From an uncultured bacterium (GTDB lineage: Bacteria > Planctomycetota > Phycisphaerae > Phycisphaerales > UBA1924), in assembly GCA_938003595.1 (NCBI GenBank), contig CALKYH010000157.1, positions 1-19,801 on the forward strand: DNA of 19,801 bases, read 5' to 3'. This document shows positions 6,732 through 14,477 of the stretch, piece after piece (the first letter of the stretch is position 1; every line of letters begins with the position of its first letter). Position numbers and translations under genes: made by a program. The notes under the pieces were generated by a model, which had not been told where the DNA came from, did not search any database, and saw only the letters and a program-made list of their open reading frames with translations.

Positions 6732-8471
6732 TTACTTCGAAGCGGGCGCCGCGGCCGTGGTGACGGCGGGTTTGTCGTCCGTCTTGTCCGTGCCGGCCGC
6801 GGTGGGAACGGCGGCGGGCTTGGTGGACTCGCCGGCGGGCGTGACCTGCTGCGGGCGGGGACCGGAGGGCGCGGCGCCGGCGTCGGGCGGGCGCGGACCG
6901 CCTCGCGCGGGCTCGGGGGACGCGGCCTCGAGCGCCGCGAGCGCGTCCTTGGAGATCTCGTTGGAGAGGATCTCGCCGGGGGTGGGCTGGCGGAGGAGGA
7001 CCTTCTGCCCTTCCTTGAGGCCGGCGCGGATCTCGACGAGGGTCTCGGAGCGGCGCCCGACCTTGACGGGGGTCTTCTCGTAGCGACCGCCGTTGGCGGT
7101 GTAGACGAAGCGCGTGGCGCCCTCGTTGAAGACGGCCTGGATGGGCACCGAGAGGGCGTCGTCCACGGCGCCGAGGACGACCTCGGCCTCGCAGCGCATG
7201 GCGGGCTTGAGCATCGCCTTGGCCTCGCTCTCGTCGAGGACGACCTTCACGGTGTACTCGCGGAGGTTGGGGTCGCGCCATCCGCCGGACTCGGCGAGGA
7301 CGCCGATCGAGAGGACCTGGCCCGTGAAGGACTGGCCCGGGACGGCGTCGACCTTGACGATGGCGGACTGGCCCGGGCGGATGCGGCCGGCGATGGTCTC
7401 GTGCACGCGGACGCTGGCGACCATCTCGCGGACATCGGGCAGCGCGATCAGGAGCTGGTTGGGGTGGACATTCTGCCCGATCTTGAGGCCTTCATCGCCG
7501 CCGCCGCCCCAGCGCGAGCGCTCGAGCGTGGTGCCGTAGACGACCAGGCCGTCGTTGGGGGCGATGACGACGCCGGCTTCGATCTGGTCCTTGAGCTTGG
7601 CCAGTCGCTCCTCGCGGAGGCGGAGCTGCTGGCGCTTGTTGTTGAGGTCGGCCTCCTTGGAGGCGAGGTTGGAGGAGTTGCTCTGGACGGTGCGGTCGAG
7701 CTCGGCCTGCTTCTCCTCGATGGCGCTGGTGAGCGTCTTGATCTGCTTCATCCGGTCGTAGTCTTCGTAGACCTGGCGCTCGAGCTGGGCCGTCTCCATG
7801 TTGGCGAGGGCCTCGATGTGGGCGGTCTCGTCCTGCTTGAGGGAGTCGGTGGAGAGGAAGCCGCGCTCATGGAGCGAGCGGGAGCGCTCGGCCTTCTCGC
7901 CCAGGCGCTCCTCCTCGCGGATGGTGCGCTGGATCTTGAGGTCGATCTCCTGGCGCTTCTTCACATCGTCGCCGTTGAGCCACTTCTCGTACTCGATGCG
8001 GGCGAGCTCCAGCGCGAGATTGGCTTTGCGCAGCTCGGACTCGTTCTGCTTGAGCTGGATCTCGTAGTTGTTCTGGGAGACGACCAGGTCGGACTTGGCG
8101 GCCTCGACGCGGGCGATCTCCTCCTGGTACTGGTTCTCGAACTCCTCGATGTTCAGCTTGATGAGGATGTCGCCCTGCTTGACGCGCGAGCCCTCGTCCA
8201 CGAGCTGGACGATCGACGCCTGCTTCTCGAGCTTGCTGCGGATCTCCACCTGGTTGCGGGCCTGCAGCTCGCCGTTGGCCACGACCGCGATGTTGAAGGT
8301 GGACTTGGTGACCGGGAAGACCTCGGCGGCGGCCGGGCCCGAGGCGGAGTTGCCGCCCCAGAGCGCCATCGCCAGCACGACCACCCCGACGAGGGCGCCC
8401 AGACCGATGGCGAGCTTCAGGATCGCGGCGCCGAGGGGGCGGCGGCGTCGGTTGTTGTTCGTGCTCTGCAC
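6732..8471 (-). CDS. MacA/HlyD-like periplasmic adaptor of an efflux or secretion system
   Basis: This 579-residue adaptor is anchored in the inner membrane by one helix (about residues 14-38) after a basic start. It has the standard hairpin plan: a first lipoyl half (about 74-107, EIRSKLEKQASIVQLVDEGS), a long coiled coil (about 108-305, rich in Glu, Lys, Arg and Gln), the second lipoyl half (GVVIAPNDGLVVYG), a beta-barrel domain (about 350-440) and a membrane-proximal domain. The last 70 or so residues are a Pro/Ala/Thr-rich tail outside the family fold. Such proteins bridge an inner-membrane transporter to a TolC-type channel. The start is GTG at 8471, with GGAGG (8482-8478) eight bases upstream. 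The outer-membrane factor gene lies 255 bp upstream on the same strand. No ATPase or permease gene follows, because the next gene is convergent. Confidence 0.9.
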   Translation of the reverse strand: MQSTNNNRRRRPLGAAILKLAIGLGALVGVVVLAMALWGGNSASGPAAAEVFPVTKSTFNIAVVANGELQARNQVEIRSKLEKQASIVQLVDEGSRVKQGDILIKLNIEEFENQYQEEIARVEAAKSDLVVSQNNYEIQLKQNESELRKANLALELARIEYEKWLNGDDVKKRQEIDLKIQRTIREEERLGEKAERSRSLHERGFLSTDSLKQDETAHIEALANMETAQLERQVYEDYDRMKQIKTLTSAIEEKQAELDRTVQSNSSNLASKEADLNNKRQQLRLREERLAKLKDQIEAGVVIAPNDGLVVYGTTLERSRWGGGGDEGLKIGQNVHPNQLLIALPDVREMVASVRVHETIAGRIRPGQSAIVKVDAVPGQSFTGQVLSIGVLAESGGWRDPNLREYTVKVVLDESEAKAMLKPAMRCEAEVVLGAVDDALSVPIQAVFNEGATRFVYTANGGRYEKTPVKVGRRSETLVEIRAGLKEGQKVLLRQPTPGEILSNEISKDALAALEAASPEPARGGPRPPDAGAAPSGPRPQQVTPAGESTKPAAVPTAAGTDKTDDKPAVTTAAAPASK

Positions 8472-8726
8472 GGTCTTCCTCCGGTTGGGATCGTCTGAGG
8501 GCGGTCACGGCCCTGGCGATATTCGCCCGAGAGCCGAACGCGGATGTCGGCCGTCCGCTTGCGTTTGAACCGGCGAGGGCCGGCGGGGTTTCCGGGACCG
8601 CGTAGATGAGGGAGCGGCCCCGAGGGAGTCTAGGGGCGCAGGATCCGCTTTCCCGCGCCGAGACGCGGCTTTCCTGCAGGTATGGATCGGCCGCGCGGCG
8701 GCGCCGTCCCCAGCGGCGGCGAGGGA

Positions 8727-10622
8727 TTAGTCCGGCGATTCCAGAGTTTGTGGAAGCGGCTCGTCCTGGGGGATGGGGACAGGGTCCACGCTGGGGGGCG
8801 CCAGGCCGGGGTCGGTCTGCTGCGGCTGGTTGGCCTCCTGGGCGGTGCGCATGCCCGGCAGGGGCTGGAAGACGCCGTCGGGGGTGACGCGGAGCTGACC
8901 GGTGGTCTCGAGGTAGCGGAGGATGGCGACGCGGATGTCGCGGATGGCGCTGTCGCGGGCGTTGCGCGAGGAGAGCAGCTCGTCCTCGGCGTCGAGGCGG
9001 AACTGGGGGTCCACCTCGTCGGCCTTGATCTCCTGCTCCTCGACGCGGAGCTCGTTGACGCGGATGGCCTCTTCCTGGAGGTCCAGCGAGAAGAAGGCGC
9101 GATCGACCTCGCGGACGGCCTGGCGGGCCTCGAGGATGACGCCGTCGCGGAACTGCTCGAGGTTGCGCTTGCTCTGCTGGTAGCCGATGATGGCCGAGCG
9201 CAGGTTCAGGCGTTCGATCTCACGGTCGAGCGGCAGGGAGAACAGGGCGCTGAGGTTGAACTCGGTCTCGTCGGTCTGGAAGTTGATGTCGCCGACATCA
9301 GCGGCGGAGTCGGTGTTGAAGGAGACGCTGCCGGACAGGTCCAGCCCCGGGAGCAGGGCGTTGCGGGCGTTGGCGACGGAGCGGCGCGAGTCCTGCAGCT
9401 GGTCGATGCGGTTCTGGAAGTCCAGGCGGTAGGTGGTGGCGATGGACGCGGCCTGGTCGGGCGTGACATCGGGGCCGGCCAGGTCCAGCTCGGGCGGGGC
9501 CAGGGAGATGTTCTCCTCGACGGCGATGCCCAGTCGGATCTTGAATCGGTCGAGCGCGAAGATGTAGTTCTCGCGGGCGCGGGTCAGGTCGTCCTGGGAG
9601 CGAAGAACATTCTGGCGGACATTGTTCAGGTCGAACGCCGCACGCCGGCCGGCCTCGACGAGCGCGGCCATCTGTTCCTCGAGGCGGCGGACCGAGACCA
9701 GTCGGGTCGCGGCGTTCTCGATGGCGTTCTGCTGGAGGACGAGATTGAAGTAATCGACGGCGATGTCCACGAGAAACCCGCGCCGGAAGCTCTCGAAGTT
9801 GCGCGCGGCGTAGATGAGGTTGCGCTCGGCCTGGATGAGCGATTCCTGGGCCACAAGGCCGGCGCCGCGGAGCAAGGGGATGTCGCCGGAGAGGATGAGG
9901 GAGCTGGACTGGGTGTATTCCTCGGTGGCGGCGCTCTGGAGCTGCTGGGTGGCGCGGACGATCCACTGCGCCTCGACCGCGCCGCCGTAGGGCAGGCGCT
10001 GGGTGGCGCGGAGGTTGTTCACGAGATTGATGGCGGACTGGTAGTTGCCGCCGCCGATGCCGGTGGGGAGGGAGGAGAAATTGGCGCTGGTGTCGTTGAA
10101 GAAGCGGGGGCTCCAGAGGTGGCGTTCGACCAGGAGCCGGATGGCGGCGAGGAGGTAGTCCTCCTCGGCGTTGAGGTAGTCGCGGCTGCTGGTCTGGGCG
10201 ACGCGCCAGGCGTCCTGGAGCGTCATCATCCGGCCGGTGTCGGAGAGCTGGGAGTAGCTGTCGAGCTTGGCCAGGCGCTCCTCGACGGAGATCTTGGGGG
10301 CCTGCTCGTAGCGGAGCTGGTTGAATGCGGGGTTGTCGGAGGGCGGGCGCTTGCTGGAGACGCCCTCGTAGGTGAAGGAGTCCGGGCTCTGGGTGGTGAC
10401 CTCGGGGGAGGCGGCGTTGCCGCCGAGGTAGTCGGACTTCTTGAGGACGAGCTTGTCGATCCGGCGGTCGATGTCCGAGAGCGAACTGCCCTCGCACGCG
10501 CCGAGCAAGATGACGGCCAGCGCGGCCACGAGGGCGACCAGCCGAGAGGGGTGAACCCCGAACAGGGCCCGCGCGCGCGCCCACGGGCGAGGGGGTGGGC
10601 TGGCTGGGGCGGGGATCGTCAT
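8727..10622 (-). CDS. TolC-like outer-membrane efflux factor (lipoprotein)
   Basis: This 631-residue protein belongs to the outer-membrane factor family, whose trimers form the exit duct of tripartite efflux pumps and type I secretion systems. A lipobox (ILLGAC) places the lipidated Cys at residue 43 after a 42-residue leader. About 90 residues of linker lead into the duct domain with its two-fold internal repeat of long helices and short strands. Recognisable stretches are TLQDAWRVAQTSSRDYLNAE, the LLRGAG turn, and the second-repeat equivalent LPLDREIERLNLRSAI. The C-terminal 40 residues are Pro/Gln-rich. The start at 10622 has no Shine-Dalgarno site but a TAGACT box seven bases upstream. 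It is very likely co-transcribed with the adaptor gene. The cargo is unknown because the transporter component is not in the window. Confidence 0.9.
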   Translation of the reverse strand: MTIPAPASPPPRPWARARALFGVHPSRLVALVAALAVILLGACEGSSLSDIDRRIDKLVLKKSDYLGGNAASPEVTTQSPDSFTYEGVSSKRPPSDNPAFNQLRYEQAPKISVEERLAKLDSYSQLSDTGRMMTLQDAWRVAQTSSRDYLNAEEDYLLAAIRLLVERHLWSPRFFNDTSANFSSLPTGIGGGNYQSAINLVNNLRATQRLPYGGAVEAQWIVRATQQLQSAATEEYTQSSSLILSGDIPLLRGAGLVAQESLIQAERNLIYAARNFESFRRGFLVDIAVDYFNLVLQQNAIENAATRLVSVRRLEEQMAALVEAGRRAAFDLNNVRQNVLRSQDDLTRARENYIFALDRFKIRLGIAVEENISLAPPELDLAGPDVTPDQAASIATTYRLDFQNRIDQLQDSRRSVANARNALLPGLDLSGSVSFNTDSAADVGDINFQTDETEFNLSALFSLPLDREIERLNLRSAIIGYQQSKRNLEQFRDGVILEARQAVREVDRAFFSLDLQEEAIRVNELRVEEQEIKADEVDPQFRLDAEDELLSSRNARDSAIRDIRVAILRYLETTGQLRVTPDGVFQPLPGMRTAQEANQPQQTDPGLAPPSVDPVPIPQDEPLPQTLESPD

Positions 10623-10629
10623 GGACGCG

Positions 10630-10635
10630 AGTCTA
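10630..10635 (-). promoter_or_regulatory. TAGACT box seven bases before the tolC-like start codon
   Basis: On the minus strand TAGACT is followed by seven bases and the ATG, with no Shine-Dalgarno site. This is the arrangement of a leaderless start driven by a TAnnnT -10 element. No clear -35 hexamer is present. Confidence 0.35.
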
Positions 10636-10654
10636 CCGGGGGTTGGGTCGGGCG

Positions 10655-10683
10655 TTGCGGGGTTTGTCGGGGTGTCTTATCTT
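10655..10683 (+). promoter_or_regulatory. Possible promoter of the GH35-like gene
   Basis: TTGCGG (10655-10660) and TATCTT (10678-10683) are separated by 17 bp. The matches to consensus are three of six and four of six, so this is a weak candidate. It would give a leader of about 135 nt. Confidence 0.25.
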
Positions 10684-10824
10684 TCGTGGCCCGCCGGGAT
10701 TCGGCGTCCAGGTGGGTCTTGGGCGCGTGGGGATGAACCCCGACGGCGCTTGGAGCGTTTCACCGCCCCGGCCGCACGCATACGACCGTCGCGACGAGCG
10801 AGGGTATCTCTCATAAGGCGCTCG

Positions 10825-13617
10825 ATGGCTTCCATCACCTACGACGGACGCAGTTTTCTGGTCGACGGACGGCGTGAGTGGCTGGTGGCCGCGACGGTGC
10901 AGTACACCCGCTCGGTCCGCGAGGAGTGGCCGGCTCGGCTGCGCGCCGCGCGGGATGCGGGGTTCAACTGCATCTATGTGCCGGTGGTGTGGGCGGTGCA
11001 CGAGCCGCGCAAGGGCAATTTCGACTTCAAGGGCGACAAGGACCTCAAGCACTTCGTGGGGCTGATCGGCTCGCTGGGGATGCGCTGCATCCTCGCGCCC
11101 GGTCCGTTTGTCGGCGGCACCGAGGACATGGGCGGCCTGCCGGCGTGGGTCGGCGCCTCGGCGCCCCCGGTGGAGGGGAAGGCCGGTGTGCGCTCCGGGC
11201 TGCCGGCGTTCCTGGAGCCCGCGGCCAAGTGGTACGGAGCGGTGGCTGCGGAGGTGAAGGACCTGCAGGCGTCCTCCAGCCGCGAGGGGCCGATCATCGT
11301 GGTGCAGGTCGAGCACGAGTGGTTCTGCGGGCGCGACGAGGCCGGCGAGGGCTACCTGGGCGAACTCGGTCGGTTCCTGCGCGAGAACGGGATCTCGGTC
11401 CCCCTGGCCAACAGCAACAACCTGCACCTGGAGATCGAGGGGCAGGTCGATGGGTGGTCGGGCTCGTCGGAGATCCTGCGGACCTTCCGCCAGCTGCGCG
11501 CGGTGCGGCCCGAGGCGCCGCCGCTGCTGTTGTGGTTCGCGCCGGGCGAGTCGCCGGCGTGGGGCTTCACGCAGGACGCGAAGAAGCAGCCGACGGGGGC
11601 GGAGATCCAGAGCCGACTGGCCGAGGCGCTGGCGGCGGGGGCGCAGTTCAACCTGGCGCGGTTCTTCGAGGGGACGCACTACGGCTTCTCGGGCGGTCGC
11701 TCGGCGGAGCTGGACGGGCGCTGGTTCGCGTCGGGGGCGGCGGGCTTGTCCGCCACGCTGGATGAGGCGGGGCGGCCCGGGCCGTCGTACGCGCTGGTAC
11801 GGCGCGTGGCGCATTTCGCGTCGCACTTCGGGCGCGTGCTGGCCAATCTGGACGCGTCGCAGCAGTCGATCATGCTGGCGCCGCCCGAGGGCGAGGATGT
11901 CGCCGGCGCGGGCACGGTGGCGGTGGCGGCGATCGAGGGCTCGCGCGGGTCCGCGGCGTTCCTGTTCGCCGGCAGCGGCGGCAAGGCGGCGACGGCGGAG
12001 ATTCTGCGGGCCGACGGGGCGTCGCTGACGGTGCGGTTCGGCGACCAGCGCTGCGCGTGGTGCCTGTTCGATGCGCACCTGGTGGGGCGTTCGACGCTGG
12101 ACTACACCTCGCTGTGCGCCTTCGCGCTGGTGGGCAAGACGCTGGTGCTGTACGGGCCGGGCGGGACGACCGGCGAGCTGTCGATCGGCGGCGCGGCGAT
12201 GGAGGTGACGGTCCCCAACGGCAAGACGCCGGTGATCGAGGAGCTGGGCGGCGTGACGGTGGTGGTGTGCAGCGAGGCGATGATCGACGCGACCTTCGTG
12301 ACGCCGGCGCTGGTGCATGTAGGCTGCGCGGGGCTGGACGCCTCGGGCGAGCCGATCGCGCACCCGGACTTCCGGACGCGGTTCACGATCGACGCCGAGG
12401 GCAAGGTCGAGCGCAAGATCGCGGCCGGCGCCGGCGGCGAGGCGTCGGTCAAGGCGCCCAAGGCGCCGGCGCTGTCGAAGTGGTTCAGCGCGTCGCTGGA
12501 GGACTATGTCGCCGGCGCCAGCGAGCGCTTCGCCGTGATCGACGGACCGGCGACGATGTCCGACCTGGGGGCGTCGTTCGGCTATGGCTGGATGCGGATC
12601 CGCATCCCCGGCAAGAGCGCGGCGAAGAAGCACAAGGTCGGGTTCTTCGAGCTGGCGGACCGCGGGCACATCTATGTCGATGGCGAACTGGCGGCGATCG
12701 CGGGCGAGGGGCCCGGCGCGTCGCTCGAGCCGGTCGCCATCAGCGTCGGCAAGGACGGGGCGACGGTGTGCGTGCTGATCGACAACCTCGGTCGGCACTG
12801 CGGCGGGTCGCACCTGGGCGAGCCCAAGGGGCTGTACGGGCATCTGTGGGATGTCGCGCCGATCAAGGTCGGCAAGCCGACGCTCGAGACGGGCGAGCCG
12901 ATCGACCCGATGTCGTATGTGGCGCCGCTGATGGGCATGCGCCACGGCGACCGCACCGAGGCGGCGCGGGTGACCTGGGAGGTCGCGCACCGGAAGAAGT
13001 CGCCCCTGTTCGTGACGCTCAGCAAGGACATGGGCCCGGCGTTGATGCTGGTGAACGACACGCCGGTGCGGTTCCTGGAGTCCGGCGGCGTGGAGCGGCT
13101 GCGCCTGGACCCGGCGCTGCTCAAGCAGGGCAAGAACCTGGTGCAGATCGCCATGGTCGGCGATCCGGCGATGGACGGCCCCCAGGCCGAGAAGGCGGCG
13201 ACGCAACTCGCCGGCGCGCTGGAGGTCTTCGAGGGCGTGGAGTGCCTGACGGAGAGGGCGGAGTGGGCGTTCGCGAAGTGGGACGCGCCGGCGGAGGGCG
13301 CCTACGACGCGGCGCAGAAGAGCCAGATGACCCGCAGCGCGGGCCTGCCCCGATGGTGGCGCTGCGGGTTCAAGGCGTCGCCGACGGCGGAGCCGCTGTT
13401 CTTCGACGCGGGCGGGCTGAGCAAGGGGCAGATCTTCCTGAACGGGAAGAATGTGTGCCGCTACTTCGTGGCGACGCGCGACAAGAAGTCGGTCCCGCCG
13501 CAGACCCTGTACCACCTGCCCTCGTCGTGGCTGAAGAAGAGCGGCGAGAACCAGATCGTGCTGTTCGACGAGCACGGCTTCGCGCCGTCGCGCTGCAGGC
13601 TGGTGTACGGCGGCTGA
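10825..13617 (+). CDS. GH35 beta-galactosidase-like protein with altered active site
   Basis: This 930-residue protein has the architecture of glycoside hydrolase family 35. The TIM-barrel domain (about 1-330) shows AARDAGFNCIYVPVVWAVHEP, FDFKGDKDLKHF, GPFVGGTEDMGGLPAW and PIIVVQVEHEWF. The jelly-roll regions show DRGHIYVDGELAAIAG, LIDNLGRHCGGSHLGEPKG and, near the end, KGQIFLNGKNVCRYF and PQTLYHLPSSWLKKSGENQI. The acid/base Glu is kept (Glu165), but the preceding Asn of the GH35 signature is His164. The nucleophile Glu of the usual E-F-x-x-G-W segment is Trp237, the nearest Glu being 242. Two further galactose contacts differ (Pro53, Thr99). No signal peptide is seen, so it should be cytoplasmic. 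The start at 10825 has AAGG eight to ten bases upstream. It may be a divergent hydrolase with another mechanism or sugar, or a binding protein. Confidence 0.87.
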   Translation: MASITYDGRSFLVDGRREWLVAATVQYTRSVREEWPARLRAARDAGFNCIYVPVVWAVHEPRKGNFDFKGDKDLKHFVGLIGSLGMRCILAPGPFVGGTEDMGGLPAWVGASAPPVEGKAGVRSGLPAFLEPAAKWYGAVAAEVKDLQASSSREGPIIVVQVEHEWFCGRDEAGEGYLGELGRFLRENGISVPLANSNNLHLEIEGQVDGWSGSSEILRTFRQLRAVRPEAPPLLLWFAPGESPAWGFTQDAKKQPTGAEIQSRLAEALAAGAQFNLARFFEGTHYGFSGGRSAELDGRWFASGAAGLSATLDEAGRPGPSYALVRRVAHFASHFGRVLANLDASQQSIMLAPPEGEDVAGAGTVAVAAIEGSRGSAAFLFAGSGGKAATAEILRADGASLTVRFGDQRCAWCLFDAHLVGRSTLDYTSLCAFALVGKTLVLYGPGGTTGELSIGGAAMEVTVPNGKTPVIEELGGVTVVVCSEAMIDATFVTPALVHVGCAGLDASGEPIAHPDFRTRFTIDAEGKVERKIAAGAGGEASVKAPKAPALSKWFSASLEDYVAGASERFAVIDGPATMSDLGASFGYGWMRIRIPGKSAAKKHKVGFFELADRGHIYVDGELAAIAGEGPGASLEPVAISVGKDGATVCVLIDNLGRHCGGSHLGEPKGLYGHLWDVAPIKVGKPTLETGEPIDPMSYVAPLMGMRHGDRTEAARVTWEVAHRKKSPLFVTLSKDMGPALMLVNDTPVRFLESGGVERLRLDPALLKQGKNLVQIAMVGDPAMDGPQAEKAATQLAGALEVFEGVECLTERAEWAFAKWDAPAEGAYDAAQKSQMTRSAGLPRWWRCGFKASPTAEPLFFDAGGLSKGQIFLNGKNVCRYFVATRDKKSVPPQTLYHLPSSWLKKSGENQIVLFDEHGFAPSRCRLVYGG

Positions 13618-13626
13618 GGTCTGCGC

Positions 13627-14463
13627 TCAGGGCTTCGACGCGGCGTGATCGGCGCGGAGACGGGTGCGCTCGTCCACCATGTTCTTGACGAAAAAGTCCG
13701 ACAGGCGCGGGAACATGCCGCCGATGGCCATGCCGTAGCGGACGATGGGGCTCGTCCAGACCTCCGGTTTCGGGCGCTTCAGGCAGCGGACGGTGGCGCG
13801 GGCGACCTTCTCGGGGCTCTGCATGAACAGATCGGGTTGGTGCTTGACGATGGGCGCACCGCCGCTGCGGTCGGCGACGACATCGAAGAACTCGGTCCTC
13901 GTGCCGACGGGGTGGATGCTGGAGACATGCACGCCGGCGGGGGCGAGCTCGAGCTTCATGGCGCGGGCGATGTGCTGCTGCGCGGCCTTGGTCGCGGAGT
14001 AGGCGCCGTAGTTGGGGATGGTGAACTCCGACAGGCACGAGGAGCAGACGAGGATGTGGCCCCGGCGCGCCTCGAGCATGTGGGGGAGCGCGGGGCGGAT
14101 GATGTTCATGGTGCCGAAGAAGTTGGTCTCGAAGATGGCGCGGAGGTCGGCGTCGGACATCTCGTGCATGGGGGCTTCGAGGCCGTAGCCGGCGTTGGCG
14201 TCCACGGCGTAGACGGAGCCGAACTCGGCGAGACAGGCGTCCACGGCGCGCTGGCAGTCGTCGGGGCTGTTGACATCGCCGGGGACGATCAGGGAGCGCG
14301 CGCCGGCGGGCAGGGTCGCGGCCGCGGCGCGGAGGCGGTCCTCGCGTCGGCCTGTCAGGACGACGGGCATGCCCTCGGCGGCGCAGGCGACGGCGGTGGC
14401 GCGTCCGATGCCGGTGGCGGCGCCGGTGATGATGATGGGCTTGTCGGCGAGGGGGATGGGCAT
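13627..14463 (-). CDS. Short-chain dehydrogenase/reductase (SDR family)
   Basis: This 278-residue classical SDR has the nucleotide-binding motif TGAATGIG at residues 13-20, the NAG motif at 90-92, and the catalytic Ser142, Tyr155 and Lys159 (YSATK). The residues after the second strand (TGRRED) suggest NADP(H) preference, which is known for Arg at that place. A C-terminal extension of about 40 residues (from KPEVWTSPIVRYG onward) resembles those of SDRs in lipid or fatty-acyl metabolism, but the substrate cannot be assigned. The start at 14463 has TAGGAG eleven bases upstream. It lies 14 bp after gpmI and is probably the last gene of the peroxiredoxin, gpmI and SDR unit. It converges on the GH35-like gene with only nine bases between the two stop codons. 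Confidence 0.9.
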   Translation of the reverse strand: MPIPLADKPIIITGAATGIGRATAVACAAEGMPVVLTGRREDRLRAAAATLPAGARSLIVPGDVNSPDDCQRAVDACLAEFGSVYAVDANAGYGLEAPMHEMSDADLRAIFETNFFGTMNIIRPALPHMLEARRGHILVCSSCLSEFTIPNYGAYSATKAAQQHIARAMKLELAPAGVHVSSIHPVGTRTEFFDVVADRSGGAPIVKHQPDLFMQSPEKVARATVRCLKRPKPEVWTSPIVRYGMAIGGMFPRLSDFFVKNMVDERTRLRADHAASKP

Positions 14464-14477
14464 GGGCGGGCGTGCTC

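Noticed and set aside
8472..8726. Terminator or small gene between the tolC-like and macA-like genes
   Set aside because: Only short GC-rich stems without a T-run are present (for example 8653-8668), and no credible short reading frame with a ribosome binding site was seen. Apart from the macA ribosome binding site I see nothing definite.
10633..13575. Minus-strand open frame of 980 codons opposite the GH35-like gene
   Set aside because: Its translation is Arg/Leu/Gln-rich antisense sequence without domain motifs, whereas the plus strand has clear GH35 motifs from end to end.
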